Shown here piece by piece: positions 25,535 to 34,568 of a stretch of 64,000 bases of DNA (its first letter is position 1; every line of letters begins with the position of its first letter). Under the pieces are notes generated by a model. The model saw only the letters and a program-made list of their open reading frames with translations, was not told the origin of the DNA and made no database searches. This stretch comes from Pseudofrankia coriaricola (GTDB taxonomy: Bacteria > Actinomycetota > Actinomycetes > Frankiales > Frankiaceae). The position numbers were made by a program, and so were the translations under genes. Location: positions 146,788-210,787 of the forward strand of contig NZ_MBLO01000259.1 in the NCBI RefSeq assembly GCF_001854805.1, in the 5' to 3' direction.

Positions 25535-25988
25535 CACCGTGTCGTGTCGGCATCCCCACCGCTTCCGACGCCGGTCCGTTCCTTTCCTTCTGTCGGTCCT
25601 TCTGTCGGCCGGGCCTCCTTCGGCCGGGCCGGACGGGGAGGAAGGGCGGGGCCCAGGCCCAGCAGAGCCCGACCGTGGTCACCGTGGTCACCACGGATCC
25701 CCTGCATGGTCACCGTGCCGAACCAGGGCCCGATACGGGCAGCCGATGACCCTGGCAATGCGCCGGGTCGGGGTGGTAGGGAGACAATGGTCGGGTGCGC
25801 GCGCAACATGCCGGTTTGACCGGCTTTTCTGGCCGTCGGGGCCCCCGCATGCGCACGGATGTTCAGCTGCGCGGCTCCGCCGGTCCCGGGCGAAGGTGGC
25901 GCGAGAACGGCGAAGCCCCGCGCCGCCGGCGGACATGTGGCGGCTTCGGGCTGACACGGGCCGGGTGGGCGGCTCGAGGGGGCCGGCG

Positions 25989-27116
25989 TTGATCACAATG
26001 GCGCTGTTCAACAACAAGGGTGGCGTTGGCAAGACGACGCTGACCTTCCATCTCGCGCACATGCTGGCGCGCCAGGGGCACCGTGTGCTCGCCGTTGACC
26101 TCGATCCCCAGGCGAACCTGACCGCGCAGTTCCTCGACGAGGACGAACTCGCGACGTTGTGGCAGGAACAGGCCGCCGCCGTGTCGCCGGCGAACGCCAG
26201 GCTGGGCTCGACGGGGTCTTCGGCTCCGCGGCACCTCGACATCCTCGGCGGCGGGCGACGCCCGCGGATCGCTGCCGGCACGGGGACCATCGCCACGGCG
26301 ATCGCGCCGATCATGGAGGGCGTCGGGGACGTCGCGCTGTTCGACCCCGTATCCGTCGACGACAACGTCTGGCTGCTGCCCGGCGACGTCGACCTTTCTG
26401 TCTTCGAGGACAAGTTGTCGGCGGCGTGGCCGAACAGCTTCCTCGGCAAGGACGTCGCCGCGCTGCGCACGACCACCGCGCTGCATCGGGTCGTCGACCA
26501 TGGCGGGCGCGCGGTCCGCGCCGAGATCGTGCTCATCGACGTCGGACCCAACCTGGGCGCGATCAACCGGGCCGCGCTGCTGTCCGCGGACACTGTGCTC
26601 ATGCCGCTGGGTGCCGACCTGTTCTCGCTGCGCGGCCTGCGCAACCTCGGCCCAACGCTGCGGGACTGGCGTTCCACCTGGCAGGGCATGGTGCTGCCGA
26701 AGGTGCCCGACCGCATCGCCGCGCCGCGCGCCCTGATGATGCCGATCGGGTACGTCATCATGCAGCCGGCCTCGGGCAGGGACCGGCCGGTGCGGGCGTA
26801 CGACCGCTGGCTCGACAGGATCCCCGAGGTGTTCGCGACATCGGTGCTCGGCGCTCAGCGCGCCGACCCGTTCGACAAGTCGTTCGAGATCGCGAACCTG
26901 CCGCACTACCAGGCGCTGATGCCGCTGGCGCAGGACGCCCGCAAGCCGATGTTCGAACTGCGGGCCGGCGACGGCGCCCTCGCCGCGGCGCAGACCCAGG
27001 TCCGCAAGTGTTACCAGGAGTTCCGCGACCTGGCGGTGAACGTGCGCGAGCGGCTGCGCTACCTCGACCCGACGCTGCCCCGTCTGCCCGTTTCCGCCTC
27101 CGGCAACAGACAGTAG
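25989..27116 (+). CDS. ParA-family ATPase, orphan
   Basis: 375 residues from TTG 25989 with GAGGGGGC in front. ATG 25998 is the alternative. Deviant Walker [20 protein letters not shown], Walker A' AVDLDPQAN and Walker B IVLIDVGPNLG are clear. A long middle insertion separates the last two, larger than in chromosomal Soj/ParA. No ParB gene or parS site adjoins. The chromosomal parA is the separate gene at the right edge of the window. Orphan ParA proteins of this size position cargo or belong to plasmid- or phage-derived modules. The role here is unknown. Confidence 0.85.
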   Translation: MITMALFNNKGGVGKTTLTFHLAHMLARQGHRVLAVDLDPQANLTAQFLDEDELATLWQEQAAAVSPANARLGSTGSSAPRHLDILGGGRRPRIAAGTGTIATAIAPIMEGVGDVALFDPVSVDDNVWLLPGDVDLSVFEDKLSAAWPNSFLGKDVAALRTTTALHRVVDHGGRAVRAEIVLIDVGPNLGAINRAALLSADTVLMPLGADLFSLRGLRNLGPTLRDWRSTWQGMVLPKVPDRIAAPRALMMPIGYVIMQPASGRDRPVRAYDRWLDRIPEVFATSVLGAQRADPFDKSFEIANLPHYQALMPLAQDARKPMFELRAGDGALAAAQTQVRKCYQEFRDLAVNVRERLRYLDPTLPRLPVSASGNRQ

Positions 27117-27354
27117 TCGCCGGCCGCACCAGCACCAGCAGACAGGGATGCCGCGCACCATGCCCGCGCACCGCCGCTCCACTGAAGGGACCTTGATAGT
27201 CCGTTGTTGGTGGACGCCGATTCGCCCGGCTGGTCGGCGGTCATCTACCGCCATGTGGAACCGTGAGAACCGGTAGTCAGCGCCCAGGCACCGCGCTCCG
27301 CCGCCGTACGGCGCGCGGACCCGCGCGAGAAGTAGGCGACAGGGGCACGTCACG

Positions 27355-29034
27355 ATGAGCGAAGCGGCCGCGGGGAGCTGGAACAACGGCGACGCGGGAG
27401 ACGTGGGATCGGATTCGGCTCACGACGCCGTGACACTCCGCCCCGGACCGACCCGCGCCTCGTCCCAGGATGAGGCCGTGCCCCAGGACGAGGTGGCCCA
27501 GGCTGGCGCCGTCTCGCCGGCCAGTCCCGTGTCCCACATCACAATCGGCCCGGCGCAGCCCACGTCGAGGCCGTCCGCGAACACCGCCGACACCCATGGC
27601 GGCGCAGACAACGGCCACCGTGAACATCAACAGATCATCCCACTACAAGCGGCGGAGCGACTCGGAACGGACAACGAAACCCGGGTCACCTTCGCGGCGC
27701 GGCGCCGCGCCGCGGGCGTCGCGGCCTTTCTCCGGTCCCGACGGACGCTCGTTCGCCCGCCCGCTCAGCACCCATTCGGGGCATCCCTCCCCGCTTCGAA
27801 CGACCTCGCCCCCGGGGCAGACCCGCACTCGCCCGAGGACGACGCCGCCGACCCAGAAGCCACGCTGAAAGGGAGCGTCCCCCTCGTCCCTCTCGCCCCC
27901 GCGGACCCGCCCGCCTCCGAGGCCTCGACGCCCAGCCCAACCGAGGGCTCTCTGACCGAGTCCAAGCCTGACAGCGGCGGCCTTGAAACCCTCTCGCCAC
28001 CCGAGCGACCGACCGTCGACGAGTCAGAGGCGGCCGGTGCGACCCGGCCAGGCGACGACGGCGGTGCGAGCGAGACCGGCGGCGGCCTCACCGCGGCCGA
28101 CCTCGACGAGGTCGAGGACGCCTCCGCCAGCCAGGACGCTCCAGCCGATTCCGGCGCCTCGTCCGAGACCCATGCGGACAACGCCACCCCCGGATCCCTT
28201 GACGCAAGCGACGCGGCGCCGACGAGCACGGAACCCGATCCCGACGCCTCCGCCCAGGCCGGGGACACCGCGCAGGTCGAGGACACCGCGCAGGTCGGGA
28301 ACGCCGCCCCGGCGGCGGAGATCGCTCAGGCCGGGAACATCACCGCTGACCAGCCCAACACCGCTGGCACCGCGGCCGACGCGGCCGGCGGAGGACCAAC
28401 GGTCCACGGCCCTTCGCCAGTCGACGACTCGGTGGAGATCGACCAACGGAAATGGCCGGACGGGGCCGCCAACGGCTCCCTGCCCCTCGATGAGGACGAG
28501 ATCCCTTACGGGACCGCTCGGCTCCTGATTCCTATCGAGCCCGCCGACGAACCTCGCGACCGCGGCCTCCGGGAGCGGGTGAACATGCTGCGCACGGGCA
28601 CCTTCGTCCACAGCCCGATCGGCCGAACGACGATTGCCCTCGCCGCCGCGGCCGTTGTCATGATCGTAGGCGGCGTCGCACTACTCACTGTCGGTCCCGG
28701 TAGCAGCCGAGCGCCGTCCCCAAACGCGGGATTCCCCGCGGCGGATGGCACCGACCGCGTGCCCGCGACCTCGTCGAGCACCCCGACGTCGCCCGTGTTC
28801 CCAGGCCTGCCCTCGGCGACCCCGCCGCTCGGCGCCCAGGCGTCCGCGAGCTCGACGACCCTCCCGGCCCCGCCCCGCCGGCCCGTCACGGCCGTCCCAG
28901 CACCACGGCCCACCTCTACTCCGTCACCGGCACAGGCCCCGACGCCGCCCGCCGCCCCGTCGACCCGTCCCGCCTGCTACGACCAGCTGCCGCCGCTGCT
29001 CGCGTCGTGGCTGGATCAGATGGGCCGCTGCTGA
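27355..29034 (+). CDS. low-complexity membrane protein, unknown
   Basis: 559 residues. Residues 1-420 are dominated by Ala, Asp, Glu, Pro, Ser and Thr, with acidic repeats such as DTAQVEDTAQVGNAA, and should be disordered. A single hydrophobic segment (TTIALAAAAVVMIVGGVALL, near 430-450) follows a basic stretch, so the acidic part would be cytosolic. The Pro/Ser/Thr tail of about 100 residues would be outside, ending in ACYDQLPPLLASWLDQMGRC with two Cys. It follows the orphan ParA by 238 bp on the same strand, which may be meaningful. No family is recognised. Confidence 0.6.
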   Translation: MSEAAAGSWNNGDAGDVGSDSAHDAVTLRPGPTRASSQDEAVPQDEVAQAGAVSPASPVSHITIGPAQPTSRPSANTADTHGGADNGHREHQQIIPLQAAERLGTDNETRVTFAARRRAAGVAAFLRSRRTLVRPPAQHPFGASLPASNDLAPGADPHSPEDDAADPEATLKGSVPLVPLAPADPPASEASTPSPTEGSLTESKPDSGGLETLSPPERPTVDESEAAGATRPGDDGGASETGGGLTAADLDEVEDASASQDAPADSGASSETHADNATPGSLDASDAAPTSTEPDPDASAQAGDTAQVEDTAQVGNAAPAAEIAQAGNITADQPNTAGTAADAAGGGPTVHGPSPVDDSVEIDQRKWPDGAANGSLPLDEDEIPYGTARLLIPIEPADEPRDRGLRERVNMLRTGTFVHSPIGRTTIALAAAAVVMIVGGVALLTVGPGSSRAPSPNAGFPAADGTDRVPATSSSTPTSPVFPGLPSATPPLGAQASASSTTLPAPPRRPVTAVPAPRPTSTPSPAQAPTPPAAPSTRPACYDQLPPLLASWLDQMGRC

Positions 29035-29169
29035 TCAGCGATCGCGAGCACGAGCCCCGATGCCGTAGGTACTTCGAGGCTCCTCACCTCGCGCCTGCAT
29101 GTCGTACGCTTGGAGCCGCGCGCCGCTGCGCAGCCGCCGGACCGGCGGCTCCCGCCGGCCGCACGGTAC

Positions 29170-29245
29170 GGGGGCGTAGCTCAACTGGCAGAGCACTGCC
29201 TTTGCAAGGCAGGGGTTAGGGGTTCGAGTCCCCTCGTCTCCACCA
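29170..29245 (+). tRNA. tRNA-Ala (anticodon TGC), CCA encoded
   Basis: Full cloverleaf. The acceptor stem GGGGGCG / CGTCTCC includes the G3-U70 pair that marks alanine tRNAs. The D arm is GCTCAACTGGCAGAGC, the anticodon arm CTGCC TTTGCAA GGCAG, and the T arm has GGTTCGAGTCC. The 3' ACCA is in the DNA. In many actinobacteria this gene sits directly after tRNA-Ile downstream of gyrA. Here it is 15 kb away and on the other strand. Confidence 0.95.
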
Positions 29246-29435
29246 CGATCTTCACATCTGAGCAGCGTCGATGTTCACATCTGGGTGTGACAGTCTGCTG
29301 GTGATCGTTTCTGGCTTGCTGGGGTGGTGGTTTCGGTCGTCTGCTGGCGCTGCCCCCTCGGCTACACCGTCCGCTTCGATCCGATCCCGGCGGCCGCCTG
29401 ACCCAGAACGCTGTCACCTCACCTTATTTTTCGGG

Positions 29436-30182
29436 TCAGTCGTCGCTCGGGAGCCTGGCCTCGCCTGCCGGCCGGCGAACCGCGGTCTCGACGAGCTTGC
29501 GGACTCGCGCTGCGGGAACGACGACGCCGGGTGTCCGGAGAGTCCAGCGAAGGAAGGCCTCGACGTTCATGGCTGGTGTTTCGCCGAGATAGGGCTGGAC
29601 GTATACCGGTGTGTTCGGTTCACTGCGCCAGCTGGCGGCAAGTATGCCGATGTCCACCGCGTCATAACCGAGGACGTCCAACAGCCGGGTGGCCTCTGCC
29701 TTGGCCTCTGCGTCGTCGCCGGCGACGGGAAGGGCGCTGCGGTCCGGCGCACCCGCGGGCCGGGCGAGAGAGAACAGCTGGTGCGGGGTGATGTTGTTGA
29801 ACGCTTTGATCACCTGGGAGCCCGTGAGGTGGCGCTGTACCAGAGCGCTGGAGGTCAGTTCGCCCGCATCCAGTTCGGCGAGGTGGCCGTCCCGTTCGGG
29901 GTAGTAGTTCGCCGTGTCCAGCACCGTCTTGCCGGCCAGAGCATCGGCGGGGAGCTGTTCGTAGGCATTCAGCGGGATTGCCGCCACCACCAGGTCTGCG
30001 GCGCGTGCTGCTTCTGCCGGTGTGGCCGCTCGGGCACGCCCGCCCAGGTCAGCGACAAGACCAGCGAGTGTCTCAGGGCCTCGCGAATTACTGAGGACGA
30101 CCTCGAGGCCTGCCGCGGCGGCCAAGCGGGCAACGGAAGAACCGATCATTCCGCTGCCGATGAGTCCGAGCGTTTGGGGCAC
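29436..30182 (-). CDS. NADPH-dependent F420 reductase-like oxidoreductase
   Basis: 248 residues from GTG 30182 with GGAGAG upstream. The frame is open further but without homology. Rossmann start LGLIGSGMIGSSVARLAAAAG, then SNSRGPETL, the NADP-phosphate side. VVAAIPLNAYEQLP, VLDTANYYPERDG and KAFNNITPHQL follow the pattern of Fno/NADP-oxidoreductase coenzyme F420-dependent proteins. It probably moves hydride between NADP and a deazaflavin or similar partner. It is divergent from an XRE regulator (30377), which may control it. Confidence 0.85.
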   Translation of the reverse strand: MPQTLGLIGSGMIGSSVARLAAAAGLEVVLSNSRGPETLAGLVADLGGRARAATPAEAARAADLVVAAIPLNAYEQLPADALAGKTVLDTANYYPERDGHLAELDAGELTSSALVQRHLTGSQVIKAFNNITPHQLFSLARPAGAPDRSALPVAGDDAEAKAEATRLLDVLGYDAVDIGILAASWRSEPNTPVYVQPYLGETPAMNVEAFLRWTLRTPGVVVPAARVRKLVETAVRRPAGEARLPSDD

Positions 30183-30376
30183 GGCTTCTCTCCGTTCGTT
30201 CGTGTGAATGCCGCAACAAGAGCCGGCGGGCGGTGAACGAGCGCGGCAAGGCCGCGCCGGTCGCGTGCGGGTGGCTCGCCAGACAGCGTGGAACCGCCGC
30301 GACCGCCCGACCAGGCCCGTGTTCTGCGTACTCACGACGTGATCACCCGCTGCACGCTCAGCCGTAGGGTTGACGC

Positions 30377-31207
30377 GTGGACGACCGGGCCGAGCTGAGC
30401 GAGTTCCTCAAGTCACGCCGTGCCCGCCTGCGCCCGGAGGACGTCGGGCTGTGGGACTACGGCGGAGTGCGCCGGGTCGCGGGCCTGCGGCGTGAGGAGC
30501 TGGCCGGGCTGGCGGGCGTGAGCATCGCTCACTACACGCGTCTGGAACAGGGCAAGGGCGACAGCGTCTCGGACGAGGTCTTGAACGCCGTCGGCACGGC
30601 GCTGCGCCTGGACGCGGACGAGTTGGCTTACCTGCACCGAATCGCACGGCGTCCCCTGCCGTGTGCGGGGGTCGCGGCCTCGTCGGACGTACCTCCGGGC
30701 TTGCGCAACCTGCTGGAGTCGTTCGTGATGACTCCAGCGCTGGTGGTCGGTCGGCACACCCAGCTTGTCGGCTGGAATCGGCTCGCCGTGGCGGTGTTCG
30801 GCGACTTCGCCGCGCTGCCGGAGAACCGCCGCACGCTCTCGCACCTGCTGTTCGACGAGCCCCACCTGCGCGAGCTGCACCGCACCGGTTGGGAGCGGGC
30901 GGCACGCGAGCACGTGGCGCATCTGCGCGTTCTGTTCGGGCGGTACCGCGGGGACTCCGGACTCGCGGCGCACGTCGACCACATGCGGGACCTGAGCGCG
31001 GACTTCACGCGGATGTGGGCAGAGCACCCGGTCGCGCAGGTCCGGTACCGGGTGTACGAGCTGCACCACCCGGTCGTGGGCGAACTGACGCTGCACGGCG
31101 AGCTCGTCGCGCTGCCCGACGAGCCGTCGTGCTGCGGGCTGGACCTGTTCGCCGCCGAGCCGGGCTCGGCATCTGAGCAGGCGCTGCGGATACTCGGGAC
31201 CCTGTAG
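30377..31207 (+). CDS. XRE-family regulator with MmyB-like ligand domain
   Basis: 276 residues. HTH at about 33-60 (LRREELAGLAGVSIAHYTRLE) followed by the MmyB-type sensor half: LVVGRHTQLVGWN, the acidic/aromatic FDEPHLRELHRTGWE and DFTRMWAEHPV. MmyB domains bind a fatty-acid-like ligand. Its start lies 195 bp from the divergent F420-type reductase, the usual arrangement in which this family controls a neighbouring oxidoreductase. Confidence 0.9.
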   Translation: MDDRAELSEFLKSRRARLRPEDVGLWDYGGVRRVAGLRREELAGLAGVSIAHYTRLEQGKGDSVSDEVLNAVGTALRLDADELAYLHRIARRPLPCAGVAASSDVPPGLRNLLESFVMTPALVVGRHTQLVGWNRLAVAVFGDFAALPENRRTLSHLLFDEPHLRELHRTGWERAAREHVAHLRVLFGRYRGDSGLAAHVDHMRDLSADFTRMWAEHPVAQVRYRVYELHHPVVGELTLHGELVALPDEPSCCGLDLFAAEPGSASEQALRILGTL

Positions 31208-31451
31208 TTCATCCCCACACAGCGGACGGACCCCGGCATCCCGGCAACAGGCCGGGAATCGGAGACATCGCCGCATCGGGTGGCCCGGCTGCGTCGTTTC
31301 TGACCGAGCGGGTGGAAGAGCCAGCGTGGTTGCCGACCGTGAGGTGCCCGGTGCCGCGCGAAGGGGTCAGCTCGTCGGGTCGTCTCTGCCGCCCTCAATC
31401 CCGTCAGCCTGGTGAGGGCGGCCCGGTGCGCACGCGGAGGCGGCGAACCGG

Positions 31452-31997
31452 TCAGGACCTCCATTTGATGGAGCAGCCCATGCTGGGGGTGTGCGGCTCG
31501 GGTACCGGCTCGCCGACGAGCACGTGTACGAACGCCGCCTCCAGCAGGTCCCCGCGGACCGGTCGACGGTTGCCCGGCGTGGATTCGTCGAAGGCGCCGC
31601 GGTAAGCCAGCCTGCGGTGGACGTCGTACAAGAAGAAGTCAGGCGTGCAGGCGGCCTGGTACGCCCGGCCGACCGTCTGGTCGCCGTCGACCAGGTACGG
31701 GAAGGTCCAGCCCGCCCGCCTGGCCTGTTCGGCGAGCAGCTCGGGACGGTCGTCCGGATATGCCTGGGCGTCGTTGCTGCACACGCCCACGACCGCCAGG
31801 CTGGGGTGGCGGCCGAGCACTCGGCCCAGCTCGGCCTCGATGTGCCGCACGTAGGGGCAGTGGTTGCAGAGAAATGCGACGAGCAGCGCCGGCGCGGCGG
31901 CAAGGTCGTCGCGACGCACTGTCCGGCCAGCGGTGTCGGCGAGCGCGAAGTCCGGCGCCGCCGCGCCCAGAGGCACCATCAGGGACGAGACAGCCAT
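31452..31997 (-). CDS. thioredoxin-fold AhpC/TSA-type protein
   Basis: 181 residues. Begins with the peroxiredoxin-like APDFALADTAGRTVRR, then the active site AFLCNHCPYVRHIEAEL with a CxxC pair, VVGVCSNDAQAYPDDRPE, and the cis-proline ACTPDFFLYD. The CNHC motif is of the thioredoxin-like TlpA/redoxin group. No signal peptide. It probably reduces disulfides or peroxides in the cytosol. It is a single gene. Confidence 0.87.
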   Translation of the reverse strand: MAVSSLMVPLGAAAPDFALADTAGRTVRRDDLAAAPALLVAFLCNHCPYVRHIEAELGRVLGRHPSLAVVGVCSNDAQAYPDDRPELLAEQARRAGWTFPYLVDGDQTVGRAYQAACTPDFFLYDVHRRLAYRGAFDESTPGNRRPVRGDLLEAAFVHVLVGEPVPEPHTPSMGCSIKWRS

Positions 31998-32442
31998 GCC
32001 CGCAGGTTACGAGTCGGGCTCGACGGCTGCACGCGCACCACGATGATCCTGTCGCAGGCTTCGCCGCATGCCCTGCTTGCAGGCGGTACGCCCGCCCCTG
32101 CGGACGATCACGAAATTCCTGATGCTTCACAACCCTGCCGAGCTGTCACCGAGATCGATCTCGGGAAGGCCGACGACGCTCCGCTTGCTTACGCTCAACC
32201 AAACTGGTAACACCGCCGCAAATGAGTTCTGCCTACTGAGGCGACGCGTCCAAAAGTTTAGTCGATCAATCATCCCGACGCGCGCTCATCGGCAGAGGAG
32301 GGTGTTCGTGGAGGGTGCCGTTGGCCCTGGTCCGTCTTGTTCGACGTCTCGTGCGTCGGCTACGACCTGGCCGGGCAAGGCGCTGATCCTGGCGGCCGAC
32401 TCCCGCGCTTCCGCGGCTCGTCGGAGCCGTGAGTCCGTGCCG
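31998..32442. other. 445-bp gap, nothing recognised
   Basis: No gene or repeat. It has several AT-richer stretches (32195-32275) unlike the background, fitting degraded or foreign sequence at the edge of the fragment zone that follows. Confidence 0.4.
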
Positions 32443-32624
32443 TCACCCCGGATCCCGGCTTTCTACTTCCTGGCAGTGTCCGCACAGGCATTCGCCGTAC
32501 TTGGCGTACTCGTCGCTGTGAGGAGGGTAGGGCCCCTCCGCCCACAGCTTGCGCAAGGTCTCGTCCGCCCGCGCATTTGTTCGATGAGCTCGAGCTCCTC
32601 GGGGGTGTGCTTGTACGCTTCCAT
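32443..32624 (-). pseudogene. small Cys-containing protein, frameshifted
   Basis: From ATG 32624 the frame reads MEAYKHTPEELELIEQMRG. After a shift near 32565 it reads ADETLRKLWAEGPYPPHSDE then YAKYGECLCGHCQEVE. Together the two halves look like one small protein of about 60 residues with a CxCxxC motif. A one- or two-base change in CGCGGGCGG explains the break. Function is unknown. A sequencing error cannot be excluded. Confidence 0.45.
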
Positions 32625-32698
32625 GCACTCATTGTGACAACAACTCGTCGTTTGCGTCATGTGGTCTGGTTGTCCCGCGATACGACCACGGACGTCGG

Positions 32699-32824
32699 GC
32701 GGTTCTGGCGGCCAAGTTCAAGGTGATCTTCCCGCATCTCGACGAGCGGCAGCGGCAGCCGTTGACGGCGGCGGAGGCGCGGTCGATCGGCCACGGCGGG
32801 ATCAGGCTGGTCGCCCAGGCCGGG
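32699..32824 (+). pseudogene. ISAzo13-type transposase, N-terminal fragment
   Basis: About 42 residues, VLAAKFKVIFPHLDERQRQP then LTAAEARSIGHGGIRLVAQAG, the conserved N-terminus of ISAzo13-family transposases in actinomycetes. The sequence changes abruptly after this. Confidence 0.6.
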
Positions 32825-32919
32825 ACCCGCAGCACGGCCCGGACGCCCGACCGGTCGCGGCGATCAGCGCGGTCGCCGAGCGCGTCCGGACCGGGACTTG
32901 GCCCTGGTGGGGTCGAGCC

Positions 32920-32995
32920 CCGTTTCCCGGTCGGGCAGCAGGTCGATCGGCCGACGGCGGTCCAGATCGATCAGGACCGTGCCGTAGACATGTCC
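32920..32995 (-). pseudogene. ISL3-type transposase fragment
   Basis: About 25 residues, GHVYGTVLIDLDRRRPIDLL then PDRE, matching the start of the catalytic core (first Asp) of ISL3-family transposases. Both sides run into other IS fragments. Confidence 0.55.
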
Positions 32996-33290
32996 AGCCA
33001 CCCGCGGACTTTCCAGCTGGTGTGGGTGGCCAGGTGTCGGTGACGACCCGGATCGGGCCGCGGGGATTGGCTCGGGCCAGCTGGGTCAGCAGCCCGATCC
33101 AGCCGTCGCTGTTGTGCGCCGGGGCGCAGCAGATGACCTCGGTGCCGTCACGGATGTGCGGGCCGCCGAAGACCCAGATCTTCTCGCTGCCGCGGGAGTA
33201 CTCCAGGGGTGCCTTGATGCGGTGGCCGTCGGGTGACCAGTCCGGTGCTGGCGGAAAGGTGCGCGGGATCACCGGGCCGAGTTCGTCGGC
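32993..33290 (-). pseudogene. IS630-family transposase fragment, frameshifted
   Basis: DELGPVIPRTFPPAPDWSPD, then KAPLEYSRGSEKIWVFGG and IRVVTDT, typical of the IS630 DDE core with the first two acidic residues. Near 33035 one base is missing. Restoring it continues as LATHTSWKVRGWLDM. The end of the fragment provides the last codons and the stop of the neighbouring cupin gene. Confidence 0.65.
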
Positions 33291-33682
33291 GCGACGGGCT
33301 TGAACGTGGTGCCCGAGCCGTAGGTGATGTGGAGGAGCTCGGCTTGATCGTCGACCTTTGCTGTATGCCAGGTTCCGCGTGGCACGACAACCGTCTGTCC
33401 GGGGGTCAGCTCGAGGGTCCGAGCTCCGCTCGGCGTCTCGAGGACAAAGGAGCACGCGCCGGTCCGACAGTGGACGACCTCGTCACCCTTGGGATGCATC
33501 TCCCAGTTCTGCCACGACTCAGTAAGCACGTAGGACGAGACAAGCCATCCGCCGTCCGCCGGAGAGAGCGCGGCATCGTTGGACGCCATGCGCCGCCAGA
33601 ACGCTTCACCGCCTTCGAACCTCGTCGCCGTGTCTCCGGCGACGACGACGTAGGTGGTAGTGAGATCGAACAGGTCAGTCAT
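33269..33682 (-). CDS. cupin-domain protein, 3' end altered by IS630
   Basis: 137 residues. Single-domain cupin: GDEVVHCRTGACSFVLETPS and PGQTVVVPRGTWHTAKV give the two cupin motifs with His and Glu-type metal ligands. The last seven or eight residues (APTNSAR) and the stop are written in IS630 transposase sequence read in another frame, so the original C-terminus was replaced. The start overlaps the ArsR-type gene by 8 bp, so the two are co-transcribed. Small cupins bind metal and a small substrate. The role here may be tied to the regulator. Confidence 0.8.
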   Translation of the reverse strand: MTDLFDLTTTYVVVAGDTATRFEGGEAFWRRMASNDAALSPADGGWLVSSYVLTESWQNWEMHPKGDEVVHCRTGACSFVLETPSGARTLELTPGQTVVVPRGTWHTAKVDDQAELLHITYGSGTTFKPVAPTNSAR

Positions 33683-34385
33683 CGGTAATGCCTTTCTGGT
33701 CGGGAGGAGCTGCTGGTGTCCATTGGAGGTGGGCGAGTTGCCAGGGGTCGCGTTCTTCCATCACCGCGGTGATGAAGGTGTGACGAGGGTGATCGTCGAC
33801 CGCGGTCCCGACCTCGGCGTGGAGCGTGATCACCGTGGTGGCGGTCCCTAGGAGCTGCACGGTCGGTTCGGCCAGGAGCTGGTGTCGCTGGTAAGGGGGG
33901 TGGCTGCTCACGGACTGGATGCACCCGCGCTTGTCGATCGGCTCGGCGAGGCCCGGGAAGATCAGGACGGCCTCCTCGCTGAGGTGCCGTTCGAAGAACG
34001 ACACGTCGCTGTCGGTGAGTGCGTCGAGGAACCCTCCGATTCGACCGACGAGCTCACGGGTGCGGGGGTGCGACACCGCGGCCGTCAGCTCCGCGCTCCA
34101 TGTCGTGGAGCGAATCCAGTCGGCCAAATGCTCCAGCGCGGCCGGCCGGAGGCGGTAGGCGCGCCCGCGGCCGTCATCGGCCACATCCAGGCGCTCGACA
34201 ACGTCCCCGTCGCGTAGGAGCTGAAGATGCCGGCTCACCGCCGCTGCCGACATCGACGCCGCTGCGGCGAGCTCGGAGGTCCGCAACGGTCCGGCAGTCA
34301 GGGCGTCGAGGAGTCGGACCCGGGTCGGATCCGCCAGTAGGCGAGCAGCTGCGGCTGTATCGAGCACGAAACCGACCTTACTCAC
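33675..34385 (-). CDS. ArsR-type regulator with SnoaL-like C-terminal domain
   Basis: 236 residues from GTG 34385. Residues 10-90 are a winged HTH: LLADPTRVRLLDALTAGPL, then SELAAAASMSAAAVSRHLQLL. From about 120 it has an NTF2/SnoaL-like domain (LTDSDVSFFERHLSEEAVLIF), probably the ligand-binding part. No metal-binding Cys motif of ArsR/SmtB is seen, so it is not a metal sensor. Its start codon lies inside an 8+8 bp palindrome (34379-34398), a likely autoregulatory operator. It is in an operon with the cupin. Confidence 0.85.
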   Translation of the reverse strand: MSKVGFVLDTAAAARLLADPTRVRLLDALTAGPLRTSELAAAASMSAAAVSRHLQLLRDGDVVERLDVADDGRGRAYRLRPAALEHLADWIRSTTWSAELTAAVSHPRTRELVGRIGGFLDALTDSDVSFFERHLSEEAVLIFPGLAEPIDKRGCIQSVSSHPPYQRHQLLAEPTVQLLGTATTVITLHAEVGTAVDDHPRHTFITAVMEERDPWQLAHLQWTPAAPPDQKGITDD

Positions 34386-34398
34386 TCATTAGTGAGTA
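34379..34398. promoter_or_regulatory. palindromic operator over the ArsR-type start codon
   Basis: TACTCACT, spacer CATT, AGTGAGTA: a perfect 8-bp inverted repeat. It covers the GTG start (34383-34385), and the gene begins in its left arm. A half-site ATGAGTAATC follows at 34409. Binding by the encoded regulator would block both transcription and ribosome access. Confidence 0.65.
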
Positions 34399-34568
34399 AT
34401 CAAGCAGATCATGAGTAATCGAGGTCGCGGACTCGGCCTTGGGCAGTCGCCAACGGGGATGTGAGGGCCTGCATCCGGCATGGATCCAGCATTGACGGTG
34501 GGGCGTTCCCTGCCTGTCTGGCACGAAGCGCGACTGGGAGGCTCGGTGGGCCGCTGGCCGGTCGGGTA

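Noticed and set aside
29170..29435. Integrated element at the tRNA-Ala 3' end
   Set aside because: No integrase is nearby and I found no second copy of the tRNA 3' end to serve as an attachment site.
33370..33390. Another parS-like sequence (GTTCCGCGTGGCAC)
   Set aside because: The central CACGTG palindrome is lost and it lies inside the cupin coding sequence.
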